Below, piece after piece: positions 10,961 to 19,962 of a stretch of DNA of 64,000 nt (position 1 is the first letter of the stretch; each line of letters opens with the position of its first letter). Where the stretch lies: positions 1 to 64,000 of the forward strand of contig JAIXOZ010000115.1 in the NCBI GenBank assembly GCA_027486495.1, in the 5' to 3' direction. Under the pieces are notes generated by a model. It did no database searches and was not told the origin of the DNA. It saw nothing but the letters and a program-made list of their open reading frames with translations. Both the position numbers and the translations under genes were made by a program. Source of the stretch: Comamonadaceae bacterium. Its GTDB lineage: Bacteria; Pseudomonadota; Gammaproteobacteria; Burkholderiales; Burkholderiaceae_C.

Positions 10961-11052
10961 CAATCGATCACTTCCAGCGTGCGGTCCAAGCGCGGCAACC
11001 AATTGCCCAAGAACAAGATGAAGCTGCGGTTTTCTTTGAACCAGGATTTCAT
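10960..11052 (-). pseudogene. Short ORF resembling ends of signal peptidase I, coupled to the acetyltransferase
   Basis: A 30-codon ORF encodes MKSWFKENRSFILFLGNWLP followed by RLDRTLEVID. The beginning matches the N terminus of S26-type signal peptidase I proteins (SWFxENRSFxLFL), but the membrane helix stops abruptly and the catalytic Ser and Lys domains are absent; the tail may come from the C-terminal end of such a gene. This suggests an internal deletion remnant. Its TGA overlaps the acetyltransferase ATG as TGATG, so it could serve as a coupled leader ORF. Confidence 0.4.
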
Positions 11053-11346
11053 GGAGAACACCCATTGATAACAAAAATAAAGGGTGCTTTATATCTCAAT
11101 AAATCCTCATGCCTCTGATTTCCCCTGGCCTTTGGGGGCAGCGGCAACCGCTGCAGCTGGCAGGCTCTCAGGGCTCGTGACGCACTTCCAAGAAAATCAA
11201 CTGTCCGCCAAATAAAAAAAGCACCCGTGCAGGAACCGCCATCGCAGACTCGCTTCTGATAGACAACATGCAAGTCGGGTATGAGAAATTTTAAAAAAAT
11301 GCAGCATCCGCGTGACGGGTTATGCGCTATCAAAACCGACCTCATC
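11053..11346. other. Intergenic stretch with no recognised gene
   Basis: No reading frame here has family resemblance on either strand. It contains A/T-rich patches near 11210-11222 and 11290-11302, and the short palindrome-like CTGCAGCTGGCAG near 11150. The parDE promoter begins at its right edge. Confidence 0.5.
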
Positions 11347-11375
11347 TTGCCAAATTTTGCCAAACTCACTATCCT
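11347..11375 (+). promoter_or_regulatory. Probable parDE promoter with repeated TTGCCA
   Basis: TTGCCA, a 17-base spacer and TATCCT form a reasonable -35/-10 pair. A second TTGCCA at 11357-11362 repeats the first ten bases later and could be a repressor half-site. The predicted start falls at or next to the first parD ATG, so the message may be nearly leaderless. Confidence 0.4.
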
Positions 11376-11381
11376 GTGCAG

Positions 11382-11633
11382 ATGAGCACCATGAATATTT
11401 CCCTGCCCGAAACCTTGAAGACTTTCGTGGATATGCAAGTCAGCCAGCGAGGCTACGGCACCAGCAGCGAGTATGTGCGTGAGTTGATACGCAAGGACCA
11501 GGATCGTCTGCAATTGCGTGAACTGCTCCTGGCCGGTGCGGGTTCCGCACCCACTGATGCCGTCAATGCGACTTACTTTGATGGCTTGCGTGAACGGGTT
11601 CATCAAGCTACCCGGACCCACTCACCCCGGTGA
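11382..11633 (+). CDS. parD: ParD-type antitoxin (ribbon-helix-helix)
   Basis: An 83-residue antitoxin (80 if the ATG at 11391 is used). The N-terminal NISLPETLKTFVDMQVSQRGYGTSSEYVRELIRKDQ is the CopG/ParD ribbon-helix-helix DNA-binding domain, and the C-terminal part would wrap the toxin. It is expected to neutralise the adjacent ParE and to repress the operon. Its stop overlaps the toxin GTG start by four bases. Confidence 0.92.
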   Translation: MSTMNISLPETLKTFVDMQVSQRGYGTSSEYVRELIRKDQDRLQLRELLLAGAGSAPTDAVNATYFDGLRERVHQATRTHSPR

Positions 11634-11956
11634 AAACAAAGCCAGTCATCCCACGCGAATTGGCCCTTCGGGATGTTGAGCAAGCTGTTGCCGACTATGT
11701 AGACGAAGGTGCGCCTTCTGCTGCGCTCGGTTTGATTGATGCGCTGGAAAAAGCCTATGCCCACATCGGTCGGCACCCGGCTACGGGATCGCTACGGTAT
11801 GCCCATGAATTGGGCCTGCCGGGTCTTCGGTTTTGGCCACTGACCCGCTACCCACATGGTGTTTTTTACATCGAAAAAGCGGACCACATCGATGTTTGGC
11901 GGGTATTGCACGGTCAACGCGATATTCCTGCCTGGCTTCAAACCGAACCCGATTGA
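11630..11956 (+). CDS. parE: ParE/RelE-type toxin
   Basis: A 108-residue toxin of the RelE/ParE superfamily with GTG start at 11630, overlapping the parD stop. Recognisable features are the helical N terminus (ELALRDVEQAVADYVDEG), IGRHPATGSLRYAHELGLPGLRFWPLTRYPHGVFYIEKADHIDVWRVLHGQRDIP, the last being the typical beta-sheet end. ParE poisons DNA gyrase in the founding members; RelE relatives cleave mRNA. Length and motif order are intact, so the module looks functional. Confidence 0.92.
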   Translation: MKTKPVIPRELALRDVEQAVADYVDEGAPSAALGLIDALEKAYAHIGRHPATGSLRYAHELGLPGLRFWPLTRYPHGVFYIEKADHIDVWRVLHGQRDIPAWLQTEPD

Positions 11957-12011
11957 GTTCACCCTTGACGGCCTTGAAACAGCGGTGCCAAGTCTCATCG
12001 GTGGCGGGAAA

Positions 12012-12950
12012 TCACACCCCAAACCCGCCCTCAAGCCGCTTCTTCAAGTGACCCACCAACGCCGTCACCGCTCTGGGCACATGCGGCGCATACGGCCGGA
12101 TCGCATAAATGGTTTCTGCAAAGGCCCCCACGGGTTTCCAGTCGGGCAGCACCCGCACCAAGTGACCCTTGCGCAACTCGGCTTGGGCGCTGAAATCCGG
12201 CATCAGGGCAATACCTGCGCCCGTGAGGGCGGCTTCGCGCAGGGCCTCGCTGTTGTTGGCGGCGAAATTGCCGCTCACGGGCACCGTGATGCGCTCGCCC
12301 ACTGCTGAAGGCTTACGCAGCTCGAAGGTCCACGCGGGCGTGTCTTGCGAGCGGGGGTAGTGCAAGCAGTTGTGCGCCTGCAGCTCGGTGGGGCTTTGCG
12401 GTTCGCCATGCTGGTCCATGTAAGCGCGGGTGGCCACCAGCACCGACTCGGTCGCGCACAGCGCCCACGCCACATGGGTATCGGGCGGGCGGGCGGTGTG
12501 GCGGATGGCCAAGTCGTAGCCTTCCGTGGCCAAGGCGCTCAAGCGGTCGGAGAGGTCCAGTTCGATGCGCACATCCGGAAAATCTTTCAAAAAAGTGGCG
12601 AACAGCGGCACCAGTTGCTGGCGGGCCAGTGCCACCGGGGCCGTCACGCGCAGCAAGCCACTCGGCTGCTCGGCCAAGTCGCGTACCTGGGCAAAACTCT
12701 GCTCGATTTGTTCAAAAGATGCGCGGGTCTCGTCGACCAGCCTTTGGCCCGCCTCGGTCAGGCGCAGGCTGCGGGTGGTGCGCTGCACCAGCGTGACTTT
12801 GGCGGCCCGCTCCAACTCGGCAATGCGTTGGCTCATGGCGGCCTTGCTCACCCCCAACCGTGCGGCGGCCGCCGTGTAGCTGCCCTGCTGCGCCAGCACG
12901 CTCAGCCAATGCAGGTGCGTCCACAGGGCGTTGATTTTTTGCTCTTCCAT
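12012..12950 (-). CDS. LysR family transcriptional regulator
   Basis: A 312-residue LysR regulator with an N-terminal winged helix (LGVSKAAMSQRIAELERAAKVTLVQRTTRSLRLTEAGQRL) and the periplasmic-binding-like effector domain. It is divergent from mmsA and probably controls it. The start at 12950 was chosen because a longer ORF starting at 12977 would run through a perfect palindrome that looks like the operator; neither start has a strong ribosome site. Confidence 0.92.
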   Translation of the reverse strand: MEEQKINALWTHLHWLSVLAQQGSYTAAAARLGVSKAAMSQRIAELERAAKVTLVQRTTRSLRLTEAGQRLVDETRASFEQIEQSFAQVRDLAEQPSGLLRVTAPVALARQQLVPLFATFLKDFPDVRIELDLSDRLSALATEGYDLAIRHTARPPDTHVAWALCATESVLVATRAYMDQHGEPQSPTELQAHNCLHYPRSQDTPAWTFELRKPSAVGERITVPVSGNFAANNSEALREAALTGAGIALMPDFSAQAELRKGHLVRVLPDWKPVGAFAETIYAIRPYAPHVPRAVTALVGHLKKRLEGGFGV

Positions 12951-12956
12951 CCAAGT

Positions 12957-12978
12957 ATTGTTCACTATTTTGAACAAT
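12957..12978. promoter_or_regulatory. Likely LysR operator
   Basis: ATTGTTCA and TGAACAAT are perfect 8-bp inverted arms around a 6-base spacer, lying in the divergent gap between the LysR gene and mmsA. The T/A dyad with this spacing fits a LysR recognition site. Confidence 0.55.
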
Positions 12979-13089
12979 CAATTCAAATTTATGCACTTGT
13001 GAAGGGTGGCGGGGCTGCCTACACTGGCCAAGTTGCACAAAACATTGGCGCGCAGGGGCGCACTCTCACTTATCAAACGAAAGTCCCAG

Positions 13090-14601
13090 ATGAGCATTTC
13101 CAACATCGGCCATTACATTGGCGGCCAAGTCGCCGCAGGCGCTTCCGGTCGCAGCCAAAGCGTGACCAACCCCGCCACAGGTGCTGTGACGGGCAACGTG
13201 GCCCTGGCCAACAGCGCCGAAGTGGCCCAAGCCGTGGCCGCTGCGCAAGCCGCTTTCCCCGCTTGGGCCGACACACCCCCACTGCGCCGCGCCCGTGTGA
13301 TGTTCAAGTTCCTCGAACTGCTGAACCTGCACAAGGACGAGCTGGCCCACATGATCACCGCCGAACACGGCAAGGTGTTCACCGACGCGCAAGGCGAAGT
13401 CTCGCGCGGCATCGACATCGTGGAATTTGCCACCGGCATTCCGCAGCTGCTCAAGGGCGATTTCACCGACCAGGTGTCGACGGGCATCGACAACTGGACC
13501 CTGCGCCAGCCTTTGGGCGTGGTGGCGGGCATCACGCCTTTCAACTTCCCCGTCATGGTGCCCATGTGGATGTTCCCGGTGGCGATTGCCGCAGGCAACA
13601 CCTTCATCTTGAAGCCCAGCCCCACCGATCCAACACCCTCGCTGTTCATGGCCGAGTTGCTCAAAAAAGCCGGTTTGCCAGACGGCGTTTTCAACGTGGT
13701 GCAAGGTGACAAAGAAGCCGTGGACGCGCTGCTCGAGCACCCCGACGTGAAGGCCATCAGCTTTGTGGGCTCCACGCCGATCGCCAACTACATCTACGAA
13801 ACCGGCGCGCACCACGGCAAGCGCGTGCAAGCCCTGGGCGGTGCCAAAAACCACCTGGTGGTCATGCCCGACGCCGACATCGACCAGACCGTGGACGCGC
13901 TGATTGGTGCGGGCTACGGCTCGGCCGGCGAGCGCTGCATGGCGATCTCGGTCGCGGTGCTGGTGGGCGATGTGGCCGACAAGATCTTGCCCAAGCTGAT
14001 CGAGCGCACCAAAGCCCTGCAAGTGCTCAACGGTGAAAACCTGGCCGCTGAGATGGGCCCCATCGTGACCGACGCAGCACGTCAACGCATCAAGGGTTAC
14101 ATCGACGCAGGCGTGGCCGAAGGCGCACAGCTGCTGGTGGACGGCCGCGAGTTTGACGGCGCCAAAGCCGGTGCAGGTTGCGAGCAGGGCTTTTGGCTCG
14201 GCGGCACCTTGTTCGACCACGTGACCACCGACATGAAGATCTACAAGGAAGAAATCTTTGGCCCGGTGCTGTCCTGCGTGCGCGTGCCCGACTTTACAAC
14301 GGCGGTGCAGATCATCAACGACCACGAGTTCGGCAACGGCGTGAGCTGCTTCACCCGTGACGGCAACGTGGCCCGTGAGTTTGCGCGCCGCATCCAGGTG
14401 GGCATGGTCGGCATCAACGTGCCGATCCCGGTGCCTATGGCCTGGCACGGTTTTGGTGGCTGGAAGCGTTCGTTGTTTGGCGACATGCACGCCTATGGCG
14501 AAGAGGGCGTGCGTTTCTATACGAAGCAAAAGTCGATCATGCAGCGCTGGCCCGAGAGCATCGGCAAGGGTGCTGAGTTTGTGATGCCGACGGCGAAGTA
14601 A
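13090..14601 (+). CDS. mmsA: CoA-acylating methylmalonate-semialdehyde dehydrogenase
   Basis: A 503-residue member of the aldehyde dehydrogenase superfamily. It begins NIGHYIGGQ, has the MMSDH segment [26 protein letters not shown], and the catalytic cysteine C283 in [17 protein letters not shown], which is diagnostic for the CoA-dependent class. It converts methylmalonate semialdehyde (valine or thymine breakdown) or malonate semialdehyde (from beta-alanine or inositol) to propionyl-CoA or acetyl-CoA. It stands alone with a divergent LysR regulator, without mmsB in the window. A strong terminator follows. Confidence 0.95.
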   Translation: MSISNIGHYIGGQVAAGASGRSQSVTNPATGAVTGNVALANSAEVAQAVAAAQAAFPAWADTPPLRRARVMFKFLELLNLHKDELAHMITAEHGKVFTDAQGEVSRGIDIVEFATGIPQLLKGDFTDQVSTGIDNWTLRQPLGVVAGITPFNFPVMVPMWMFPVAIAAGNTFILKPSPTDPTPSLFMAELLKKAGLPDGVFNVVQGDKEAVDALLEHPDVKAISFVGSTPIANYIYETGAHHGKRVQALGGAKNHLVVMPDADIDQTVDALIGAGYGSAGERCMAISVAVLVGDVADKILPKLIERTKALQVLNGENLAAEMGPIVTDAARQRIKGYIDAGVAEGAQLLVDGREFDGAKAGAGCEQGFWLGGTLFDHVTTDMKIYKEEIFGPVLSCVRVPDFTTAVQIINDHEFGNGVSCFTRDGNVAREFARRIQVGMVGINVPIPVPMAWHGFGGWKRSLFGDMHAYGEEGVRFYTKQKSIMQRWPESIGKGAEFVMPTAK

Positions 14602-14616
14602 ACACATATAAGTATC

Positions 14617-14655
14617 GGCCACCTCGGGTTGAACCCGGGGTGGCCTTTTGTTTTT
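14617..14655 (+). terminator. Intrinsic terminator after mmsA
   Basis: Long stem: GGCCACCTCGGGTT pairs with AACCCGGGGTGGCC across a very short loop and is followed by TTTTGTTTTT. Confidence 0.9.
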
Positions 14656-14815
14656 AGGCAAGGATTTGCTTGCGCCACCCAAGCGGTAAACGTCCTTAAA
14701 AATAACCATCTGTTTGTTTACGATTTGATACTCATATAAGTCAATTGATGATGTTATTAATACTTTTGATGTCTAAAATTTTGACTTTTTAACGACCTGT
14801 CAACTTTTAAAACCC

Positions 14816-15304
14816 ATGAAAAGAATCATCCTTGCATCTTCTTTGGCACTTTTGGCCATTTCCGCTCAAGCACAAACTGCTGGTTTTTACGCAGGCACGG
14901 AGCTGTTCAACAACCGCTTTAACGACCACTCTTCCACCACAGGTGGTGGTATTTTTGGCGGCTACCGCTTGGGCAATGGCCTGGCTTTTGAAGTCAACGG
15001 CAACCGAATTGGCACTTTGGACCTCGGTACATCCAAAGCCAGCTTCAACCAATTGAGCGTATCCGCGCTTTATTCTTTGCCCGTGTCGGACGCGGTCAGT
15101 GTGTATGGCCGTTTGGGCTATGGCACCTTGCGCGTAACTGATGCCAACAACTGGCGTGACAGAGGCGTTAAGCTGGGCAGAGGCACGATTTACGGAGGCG
15201 GCATCAGCTACCAAGTCAACAAGCAAGTGGCCATTCGCGGCGAGTTCCGCAAGCCTGAAGAGGACATCCGTGGCTTCGGCGTGGGCGTGAGCTACAACTT
15301 CTGA
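14816..15304 (+). CDS. Outer-membrane beta-barrel protein
   Basis: A 162-residue secreted protein with a clear signal peptide (MKRIILASSLALLAISAQAQ), alternating hydrophobic strands with glycine and aromatic residues, and a C-terminal phenylalanine (VGVSYNF), the usual signal for the BAM machinery. The size fits an eight-stranded OmpA/OmpX-like barrel without a peptidoglycan domain. No ligand can be assigned. The upstream 150 bases are AT-rich and probably contain its promoter; a good terminator follows. Confidence 0.88.
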   Translation: MKRIILASSLALLAISAQAQTAGFYAGTELFNNRFNDHSSTTGGGIFGGYRLGNGLAFEVNGNRIGTLDLGTSKASFNQLSVSALYSLPVSDAVSVYGRLGYGTLRVTDANNWRDRGVKLGRGTIYGGGISYQVNKQVAIRGEFRKPEEDIRGFGVGVSYNF

Positions 15305-15330
15305 TTCCAAACGGGTTTCAAGCTTGTTTC

Positions 15331-15362
15331 AAAAGCCACCTTCGGGAGGCTTTTGCTTTTTC
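15331..15362 (+). terminator. Intrinsic terminator after the barrel gene
   Basis: AAAAGCC and GGCTTTT arms enclose an inner CC-TTCG-GG tetraloop, with TTTTGCTTTTTC following. The A-rich and U-rich flanks make it a bidirectional type. Confidence 0.85.
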
Positions 15363-15395
15363 AGGCCATCGCCCCCCTGGTGCGCTCATCAGCAT

Positions 15396-15426
15396 CAGGG
15401 ATTTCCCCCGGATCGGGAAATCCCTG
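15396..15426. repeat. Perfect 12-bp inverted repeat
   Basis: CAGGGATTTCCC and GGGAAATCCCTG are exact inverted arms separated by 7 bases. A smaller pair, CGGGA and TCCCG, follows at 15435-15450. There is no U-run directly after, so it looks more like a protein-binding site than a terminator. It lies 46-76 bases ahead of the candidate small transcript at 15451-15592. Confidence 0.6.
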
Positions 15427-15450
15427 AGAAAAACCGGGATCTTGTTCCCG

Positions 15451-15592
15451 TACATTTCAATCACTCGATGCAAAGCAGTACTTGCGTCCCGAGGGCCGAG
15501 GAGACAACTCGACACCCAGAGAATTCGAACATCAACCAACATCCGAACGAGGTGTGATTTTCCCAAGCGTCGCGCAAGCGGCGCTTTTTTTT
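15451..15592 (+). ncRNA. Candidate small transcript ending at an orphan terminator
   Basis: Between the barrel-protein terminator and tauE there are 290 bases with no convincing gene, yet a strong terminator ends at 15592, so something is probably transcribed here. The only ORF is 29 codons (ATG 15468, stop 15557, MQSSTCVPRAEETTRHPENS and onward) with no family resemblance and no clear ribosome site. The transcript start is not defined; 15451 is a guess placed after the inverted repeats. Confidence 0.3.
15566..15592 (+). terminator. Strong intrinsic terminator upstream of tauE-like gene
   Basis: AGCGTCGC and GCGGCGCT pair over eight positions (one G-U) around a GCAA tetraloop, followed by eight T residues. 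No coding gene ends just before it. Confidence 0.85.
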
Positions 15593-15653
15593 GGCCGTGT
15601 CATAGGCCTCTTTACCCCAAGCTTGGCCGCCAACGGGTGCCACAATCGAGCGC

Positions 15654-16412
15654 ATGGAATTACTGATTGTTTCGATGGCCTCCCTCCTGGCCGGACTGAT
15701 CGACTCGATCGTGGGCGGTGGTGGCCTGATCTTGCTGCCCGCACTCTTTGCCACCTTCCCCAATGCGGCCCCCGCCACCTTGTTTGGCACCAACAAAAGC
15801 GCATCCATCTGGGGCACCGCCTTTGCCACGGTGCAATACAGCCGCAAAGTGGTCATGCCCTGGCGCACTTTGCTGCCTGCTGCTGGTGCGGGCCTTTTGG
15901 GTTCGGTCTTCGGGGCCTGGATGGTCACGCAGGTCGACCCGGCCCTGTTTCGCAAAGCCATGCCCGTGATGCTGGCTGCCCTGCTGGTCTACACCCTGGC
16001 CAAAAAAGACATGGGTCGCCAACATGCTCCGCGTTTTGCCGGTCGCCAAGAGGCCTGGATCGCTTCGGGCATTGGCTTGGCCATCGGCTTTTACGACGGG
16101 TTTTTCGGCCCCGGGACGGGCAGTTTTCTGGTATTTGCCTATGTGCGCCTGATGGGTTATGACTTCTTGAACGCCTCGGCCTCGGCCAAGCTGATCAATG
16201 TGGCGACCAATTTTTCAGCGCTCATGCTGTTCGCCTACCAGGGCCATGTGTGGTGGCACCTGGCGCTGGCCATGGCTGTGTCCAACATCATCGGCAGCCT
16301 GATTGGCACCCGGCTGGCCCTGAAACACGGGGCAGGCTTTGTGCGCCAAGTTTTCATCCTCGTGGTGCTGGCATTGATTTGCAAAACCGCCTACGACACT
16401 TGGCTGCGCTGA
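15654..16412 (+). CDS. TauE/SafE family sulfite/organosulfur exporter
   Basis: A 252-residue membrane protein with about eight helices. The paired family motifs are present: SLLAGLIDSIVGGGGLILLPALF near the N terminus and GIGLAIGFYDGFFGPGTGSFLVFAYV in the middle. Members export sulfite, sulfoacetate or related anions, or take part in unknown anion transport. No sulfonate gene is adjacent, so the substrate is open. It converges on the next transporter gene with an 7-base gap. Confidence 0.9.
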   Translation: MELLIVSMASLLAGLIDSIVGGGGLILLPALFATFPNAAPATLFGTNKSASIWGTAFATVQYSRKVVMPWRTLLPAAGAGLLGSVFGAWMVTQVDPALFRKAMPVMLAALLVYTLAKKDMGRQHAPRFAGRQEAWIASGIGLAIGFYDGFFGPGTGSFLVFAYVRLMGYDFLNASASAKLINVATNFSALMLFAYQGHVWWHLALAMAVSNIIGSLIGTRLALKHGAGFVRQVFILVVLALICKTAYDTWLR

Positions 16413-16419
16413 ATGCGCT

Positions 16420-17352
16420 TCAACGCATCCGCCACTTGATCTGCCCGGCGTACTGCGCCAGTGCCACCCCCAACAAAGTCACACCGGCCCCGGTGATCTT
16501 GATCCAGCTGTAGTGCTCACCCGACAGCGCCCAGGCAAACAAGCCCGCCATGGGGGGCATCAGGTACATCAAGGGGGCCGAGCGGGCCACGCCACGGACA
16601 GTGTTGATCCAGCCCCAAGCCAACCAGCCTATGAAGGCCGACACCAAGATGGACCAGAACAAACCCACCCAGCCCCAAAGATCGAGCGCAGCCCAGTTCG
16701 CTGCCATGCCCGCAGGCAGTGACAGCAGCATGACTGGCAAACCGCCCAACAAGGTGGCGTAACCCATGGTCAGCACCGGGCCGTGCTTTTCCATCACCGG
16801 CTTGACGGCCACGGTGTAATAAGAAAAGAAAGCGGCTGCGATCAACAAGACCAGATCGCCTCCGCCCGCTCGCCAATTGCCGCCCAGCAACTTGTCGGAC
16901 AGGAACATCAAAATCCCGCCAAAGGCCAGCGTCACCCCGGCCATTTGCGCTCCGGTCAAACGCTCCAGGCCCTGGATGCGCAAGATCAGCAGGGTCAAAA
17001 TCGGTCCACATGCCAAGATGACCGAGCTGGAAAATGCGGTAGACCAATGGATACCGTAGGTGACCAGCCCCACATGCACAGAATGGCCAAGGAAGCCCAG
17101 CCAGGCCATCTGCATCCAGTCCTTGCGGGGCAAAGGAGGCAGCCAACGGCCAAAACCCCAGCGCATGAGCAGCAGCGCACAGAGGGGCATGATCAAGTAC
17201 CGCGCCCACAAAAAACCACCGGGCGTGATCAGGTCGAGCAGGTACTTTTGCAGGGTGAAATTACCGCCCCAGATGACGATCAGCACCAGGGCCACGGCCA
17301 AGGCGAGATGATCATGGGGGTGCTGCGAAGCGCGGTCAGGCATGACAGGCAT
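16420..17352 (-). CDS. EamA/DMT family transporter
   Basis: A 310-residue protein with ten hydrophobic helices in two EamA repeats (about residues 17-145 and 165-303). The first repeat begins ALVLIVIWGGNFTLQKYLL and the second ends GAGVTLLGVALAQY. DMT transporters export metabolites or amino acids; the substrate is not predictable. It follows alr by 46 bases on the same strand and may be cotranscribed with it. Confidence 0.9.
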   Translation of the reverse strand: MPVMPDRASQHPHDHLALAVALVLIVIWGGNFTLQKYLLDLITPGGFLWARYLIMPLCALLLMRWGFGRWLPPLPRKDWMQMAWLGFLGHSVHVGLVTYGIHWSTAFSSSVILACGPILTLLILRIQGLERLTGAQMAGVTLAFGGILMFLSDKLLGGNWRAGGGDLVLLIAAAFFSYYTVAVKPVMEKHGPVLTMGYATLLGGLPVMLLSLPAGMAANWAALDLWGWVGLFWSILVSAFIGWLAWGWINTVRGVARSAPLMYLMPPMAGLFAWALSGEHYSWIKITGAGVTLLGVALAQYAGQIKWRMR

Positions 17353-17398
17353 TGTGCGGCCACTGGCTAACGGGGCATGTCACGCCTGCAGCAAGCTT

Positions 17399-18496
17399 TT
17401 AGTCTTGCAACTCCACGGGCACACGCTGCGCCAGCGCGCACATCAGCTCATAACCCACGGTGCCCGCCGCTTGCGCCACCTCGTCGATGCTCAGCACCGC
17501 GCCTTGTGCCGACTGCCCCCAGAGCGTGACGGTGCTGCCCACACCCGCATCGGGAAAGGGGCTCAAGTCCACGGTCAGCATGTCCATGCTGACGCGTCCC
17601 ACCGTGCGTCCCCGCTCACCATTGACCAACACCGGTGTGCCCGTGGGGCAAATGCGCGGGTAACCGTCGGCGTAGCCGCAGGCCACCACGCCGATGCGCA
17701 TGGGGCCATCGGCCACAAAGCTGGAGCCGTAGCCGACACTGTCCCCCGCCTGTAAGTGCTGCACCGCGATGATGCGGGCATGCAAGCTCATGGCGGACTT
17801 CAGGCCCCAATGGGCGGCGCTGTGCTCGGGAAAGTCGGGCGAACTGCCATAGACTGCGATGCCAGGTCGAATCCAGTCGGCTTTGACAGCGGCATCGTGT
17901 GCATGGCGCAAGGTGGCGGCGCTGTTGCTCACACTGCGCTCTCCGGGCAAGTCGCGGGTGGCCTCTTCAAAGCGGGCCATCTGCTGGACAATGCCTTTGG
18001 GGCCGTCGGCGTCGCTGAAATGGGTCATGAGCGAGATTTCGTCCACCTGCGGCAAGGCGTTCAGCCGCGTCCAGGCCGAGCGAAAGCGCTGCGGTGCAAA
18101 GCCCAGCCTGTTCATGCCCGAGTTCATTTTGAGGAAGACCCGGTGCGGCTCGTGCGTCTTGTGCAGCGCCAGCATGTCGATCTGTTCGTCGCAGTGCACC
18201 GTGTGCCACAGGTGCAGGCGCGAGCACAACTCCAGGTCGCGCGCCTCAAAAGCGCCTTCGAGCAGCAAGATCGGACCGCGCCAGCCCAGAGCGCGCACGC
18301 GTTCAGCCTCGGCCAAGTCCAGCAAGGCAAATCCATCGGCTCCACGCAGACCTTCAAACACCCGCTCTATGCCATGGCCATACGCATTGGCCTTGACCAC
18401 GGCCCAAACTTGGGCGTCGGCAGCGGCTTGTCGCGCCATGTTCAGGTTGTCGCGCAAGGCGTTGATGTGGATGGTGGCTTGTATGGGGCGGGGCAT
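17399..18496 (-). CDS. alr: Alanine racemase
   Basis: A PLP enzyme of 365 residues that interconverts L- and D-alanine for peptidoglycan. The PLP lysine is K35 in [10 protein letters not shown] and the second catalytic base is Y256 in SVGYGSSF; the C-terminal beta domain has [14 protein letters not shown]. The start MPRPIQATI at 18496 fits the family; the longer frame upstream runs through a terminator for the preceding gene. It may be the catabolic (dadX) or biosynthetic copy; no dadA is adjacent. Confidence 0.96.
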   Translation of the reverse strand: MPRPIQATIHINALRDNLNMARQAAADAQVWAVVKANAYGHGIERVFEGLRGADGFALLDLAEAERVRALGWRGPILLLEGAFEARDLELCSRLHLWHTVHCDEQIDMLALHKTHEPHRVFLKMNSGMNRLGFAPQRFRSAWTRLNALPQVDEISLMTHFSDADGPKGIVQQMARFEEATRDLPGERSVSNSAATLRHAHDAAVKADWIRPGIAVYGSSPDFPEHSAAHWGLKSAMSLHARIIAVQHLQAGDSVGYGSSFVADGPMRIGVVACGYADGYPRICPTGTPVLVNGERGRTVGRVSMDMLTVDLSPFPDAGVGSTVTLWGQSAQGAVLSIDEVAQAAGTVGYELMCALAQRVPVELQD

Positions 18497-18510
18497 GGGG
18501 GAAGACCATA

Positions 18511-18546
18511 AAAAAGGCCGATGAAGTATGCCAGCTTCATCGGCCC
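18511..18546 (-). terminator. Intrinsic terminator after the phytase-like gene
   Basis: On the minus strand GGCCGATGAAG and CTTCATCGGCC form an 11-bp stem around an 8-base loop, followed by six T residues. It ends the upstream esterase-like gene just before alr. Confidence 0.9.
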
Positions 18547-18591
18547 CGAAGACGCGCCGGCCCAACTGGCCCATCATCCAGCGAACACGGC

Positions 18592-19962
18592 TCAGCGGGC
18601 TTTCAAAAAGTCGCCCACTTCCAGCAAGACCAACTCGTTGTCGTCGGCCTTGTTGGGGTCGCGGCTGCTGGAGAACGGCAGGTTGTTGTCGTTGCCCACC
18701 ACAATGTGCGTGGCGTCCACCACGTCCACGTTTTCAATGGTGAAAAACGGAAAGCTCAAAGCCCCGTTGACCAACGGCTTGCGGGCCAGCTTGTTGGGGT
18801 CTTGCATGTTCATCAAATCGATGTAGCCGATCTTGCGCAGCGGGCCGCCCACATTGGTTTCTGTCAGCTCGACTTTGTACACGCGCTTGAACTTGGGCAG
18901 GTCATGGAAGCAATCGGTGCGCTTGACGCCCTCGGGGCAGGCCTTGTCAGGTGTGCCTTCGCCGTTGTCGCGCTCGATGATCAGGCCCGTGGTCTCGTCG
19001 ATCATGTTGAAGTCACCGATGGCGTGGTGGTTGCCTTCCATCACATACTTCCAGTGGCGGCCGGTCCATTTTTCGGCTTTCACATCAAATTCCAGCACGC
19101 GCAAATACTGCTTGCCGTCCAGCATTTCGGGGGCTTTGGTGGCTTCGTCCCACAAAGCGCCTTCCAGCAAGGCATAGAGCTTGCTGCCATCTTTGGAGGC
19201 TGCCATACCTTCATAGCCCCTGGAGCGGCGTGACTGGAAACGCACCAACTGGTCTGGCGAGCCGGGCGTGGTGACGGCAGGGTGGTCGGGCGAGCGCACG
19301 ACTTTGCCATCGACTTGCGTCTCAAACACAGCCTGGACTTTGCCCTTCATGTCAGCCTTGACCAAGAAGGGGCCAAATTCATCGCCGATCCAAATCGAAC
19401 CACCCGCGAACTGAAAGCTCTCGGTGTCAAAGTCCGAGCCGGTCAGGTAACGCTGCTTGGTGCCCTCGTGGACGATGCGAAACGGCACTTTTTTGTCCGG
19501 ATCGTGCAAAAACACGGTGTGTGCGCGCTTGAATTCGCCGGTTTTGAAATCCACTTTGTAATGGTTCAGGTGCAGCATGAAGTCGGGCGAATTGGCTTTG
19601 GAGCCCGCGCCGTTGTCGGTCAAGATCCAGAAGCTGCCGTCGGCCATGCGCTTGATGCCCGAGTGGCCCTGAACAGGCTGACCCTTGAAGGGCAAGAACA
19701 CGCCCGTGGGGCGACCTGCCGACTGGCCTTCGACGCTGCCGATTTTCTCGACGCGCTGACCGGTGGTGAATTTGCCGCTGACCTGCAAATCGGCCGGGGC
19801 GTCTTTGGGTGCAGAGATCAAGGTCATGGCGGGCAGAACGGCGTGGCCAGCCAAGGTGGCGGGGAAAGCGTTTTGCGCTTGGGCCTGCAATGCCCCTGTG
19901 GCGCAAACCAGCATCCAGGCCGCCGCAACGGCGCTCATACGGTGAGGTATTGGGAATTTCAT
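18592..19962 (-). CDS. Secreted esterase-like activity of phytase family protein
   Basis: A 456-residue exported protein with a signal peptide ending around QAQAQ (residue 30). The body is a beta-propeller-like domain of the phytase-esterase family: [65 protein letters not shown] and [23 protein letters not shown]. Such proteins are periplasmic and calcium- or metal-binding; a phosphate-related role is often proposed but unproven. It has its own terminator and is divergent from the DedA gene. Confidence 0.85.
   Translation of the reverse strand: MKFPIPHRMSAVAAAWMLVCATGALQAQAQNAFPATLAGHAVLPAMTLISAPKDAPADLQVSGKFTTGQRVEKIGSVEGQSAGRPTGVFLPFKGQPVQGHSGIKRMADGSFWILTDNGAGSKANSPDFMLHLNHYKVDFKTGEFKRAHTVFLHDPDKKVPFRIVHEGTKQRYLTGSDFDTESFQFAGGSIWIGDEFGPFLVKADMKGKVQAVFETQVDGKVVRSPDHPAVTTPGSPDQLVRFQSRRSRGYEGMAASKDGSKLYALLEGALWDEATKAPEMLDGKQYLRVLEFDVKAEKWTGRHWKYVMEGNHHAIGDFNMIDETTGLIIERDNGEGTPDKACPEGVKRTDCFHDLPKFKRVYKVELTETNVGGPLRKIGYIDLMNMQDPNKLARKPLVNGALSFPFFTIENVDVVDATHIVVGNDNNLPFSSSRDPNKADDNELVLLEVGDFLKAR

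Noticed and set aside
11049-11621. 190-codon minus-strand frame upstream of the signal-peptidase-like remnant
   Set aside because: It is antisense to parD in its first part and unremarkable in the rest; no motif supports it.
13066-14709. 547-codon open frame on the minus strand opposite mmsA
   Set aside because: Its translation is rich in His, Gly and Val with no family resemblance and lies fully antisense to a certain gene; it is a G+C-driven shadow.
15324-15557. 77-codon plus-strand frame downstream of the outer-membrane barrel gene
   Set aside because: It starts inside a terminator and has no ribosome site or resemblance to any family; only its last 29 codons are mentioned as a possibility.
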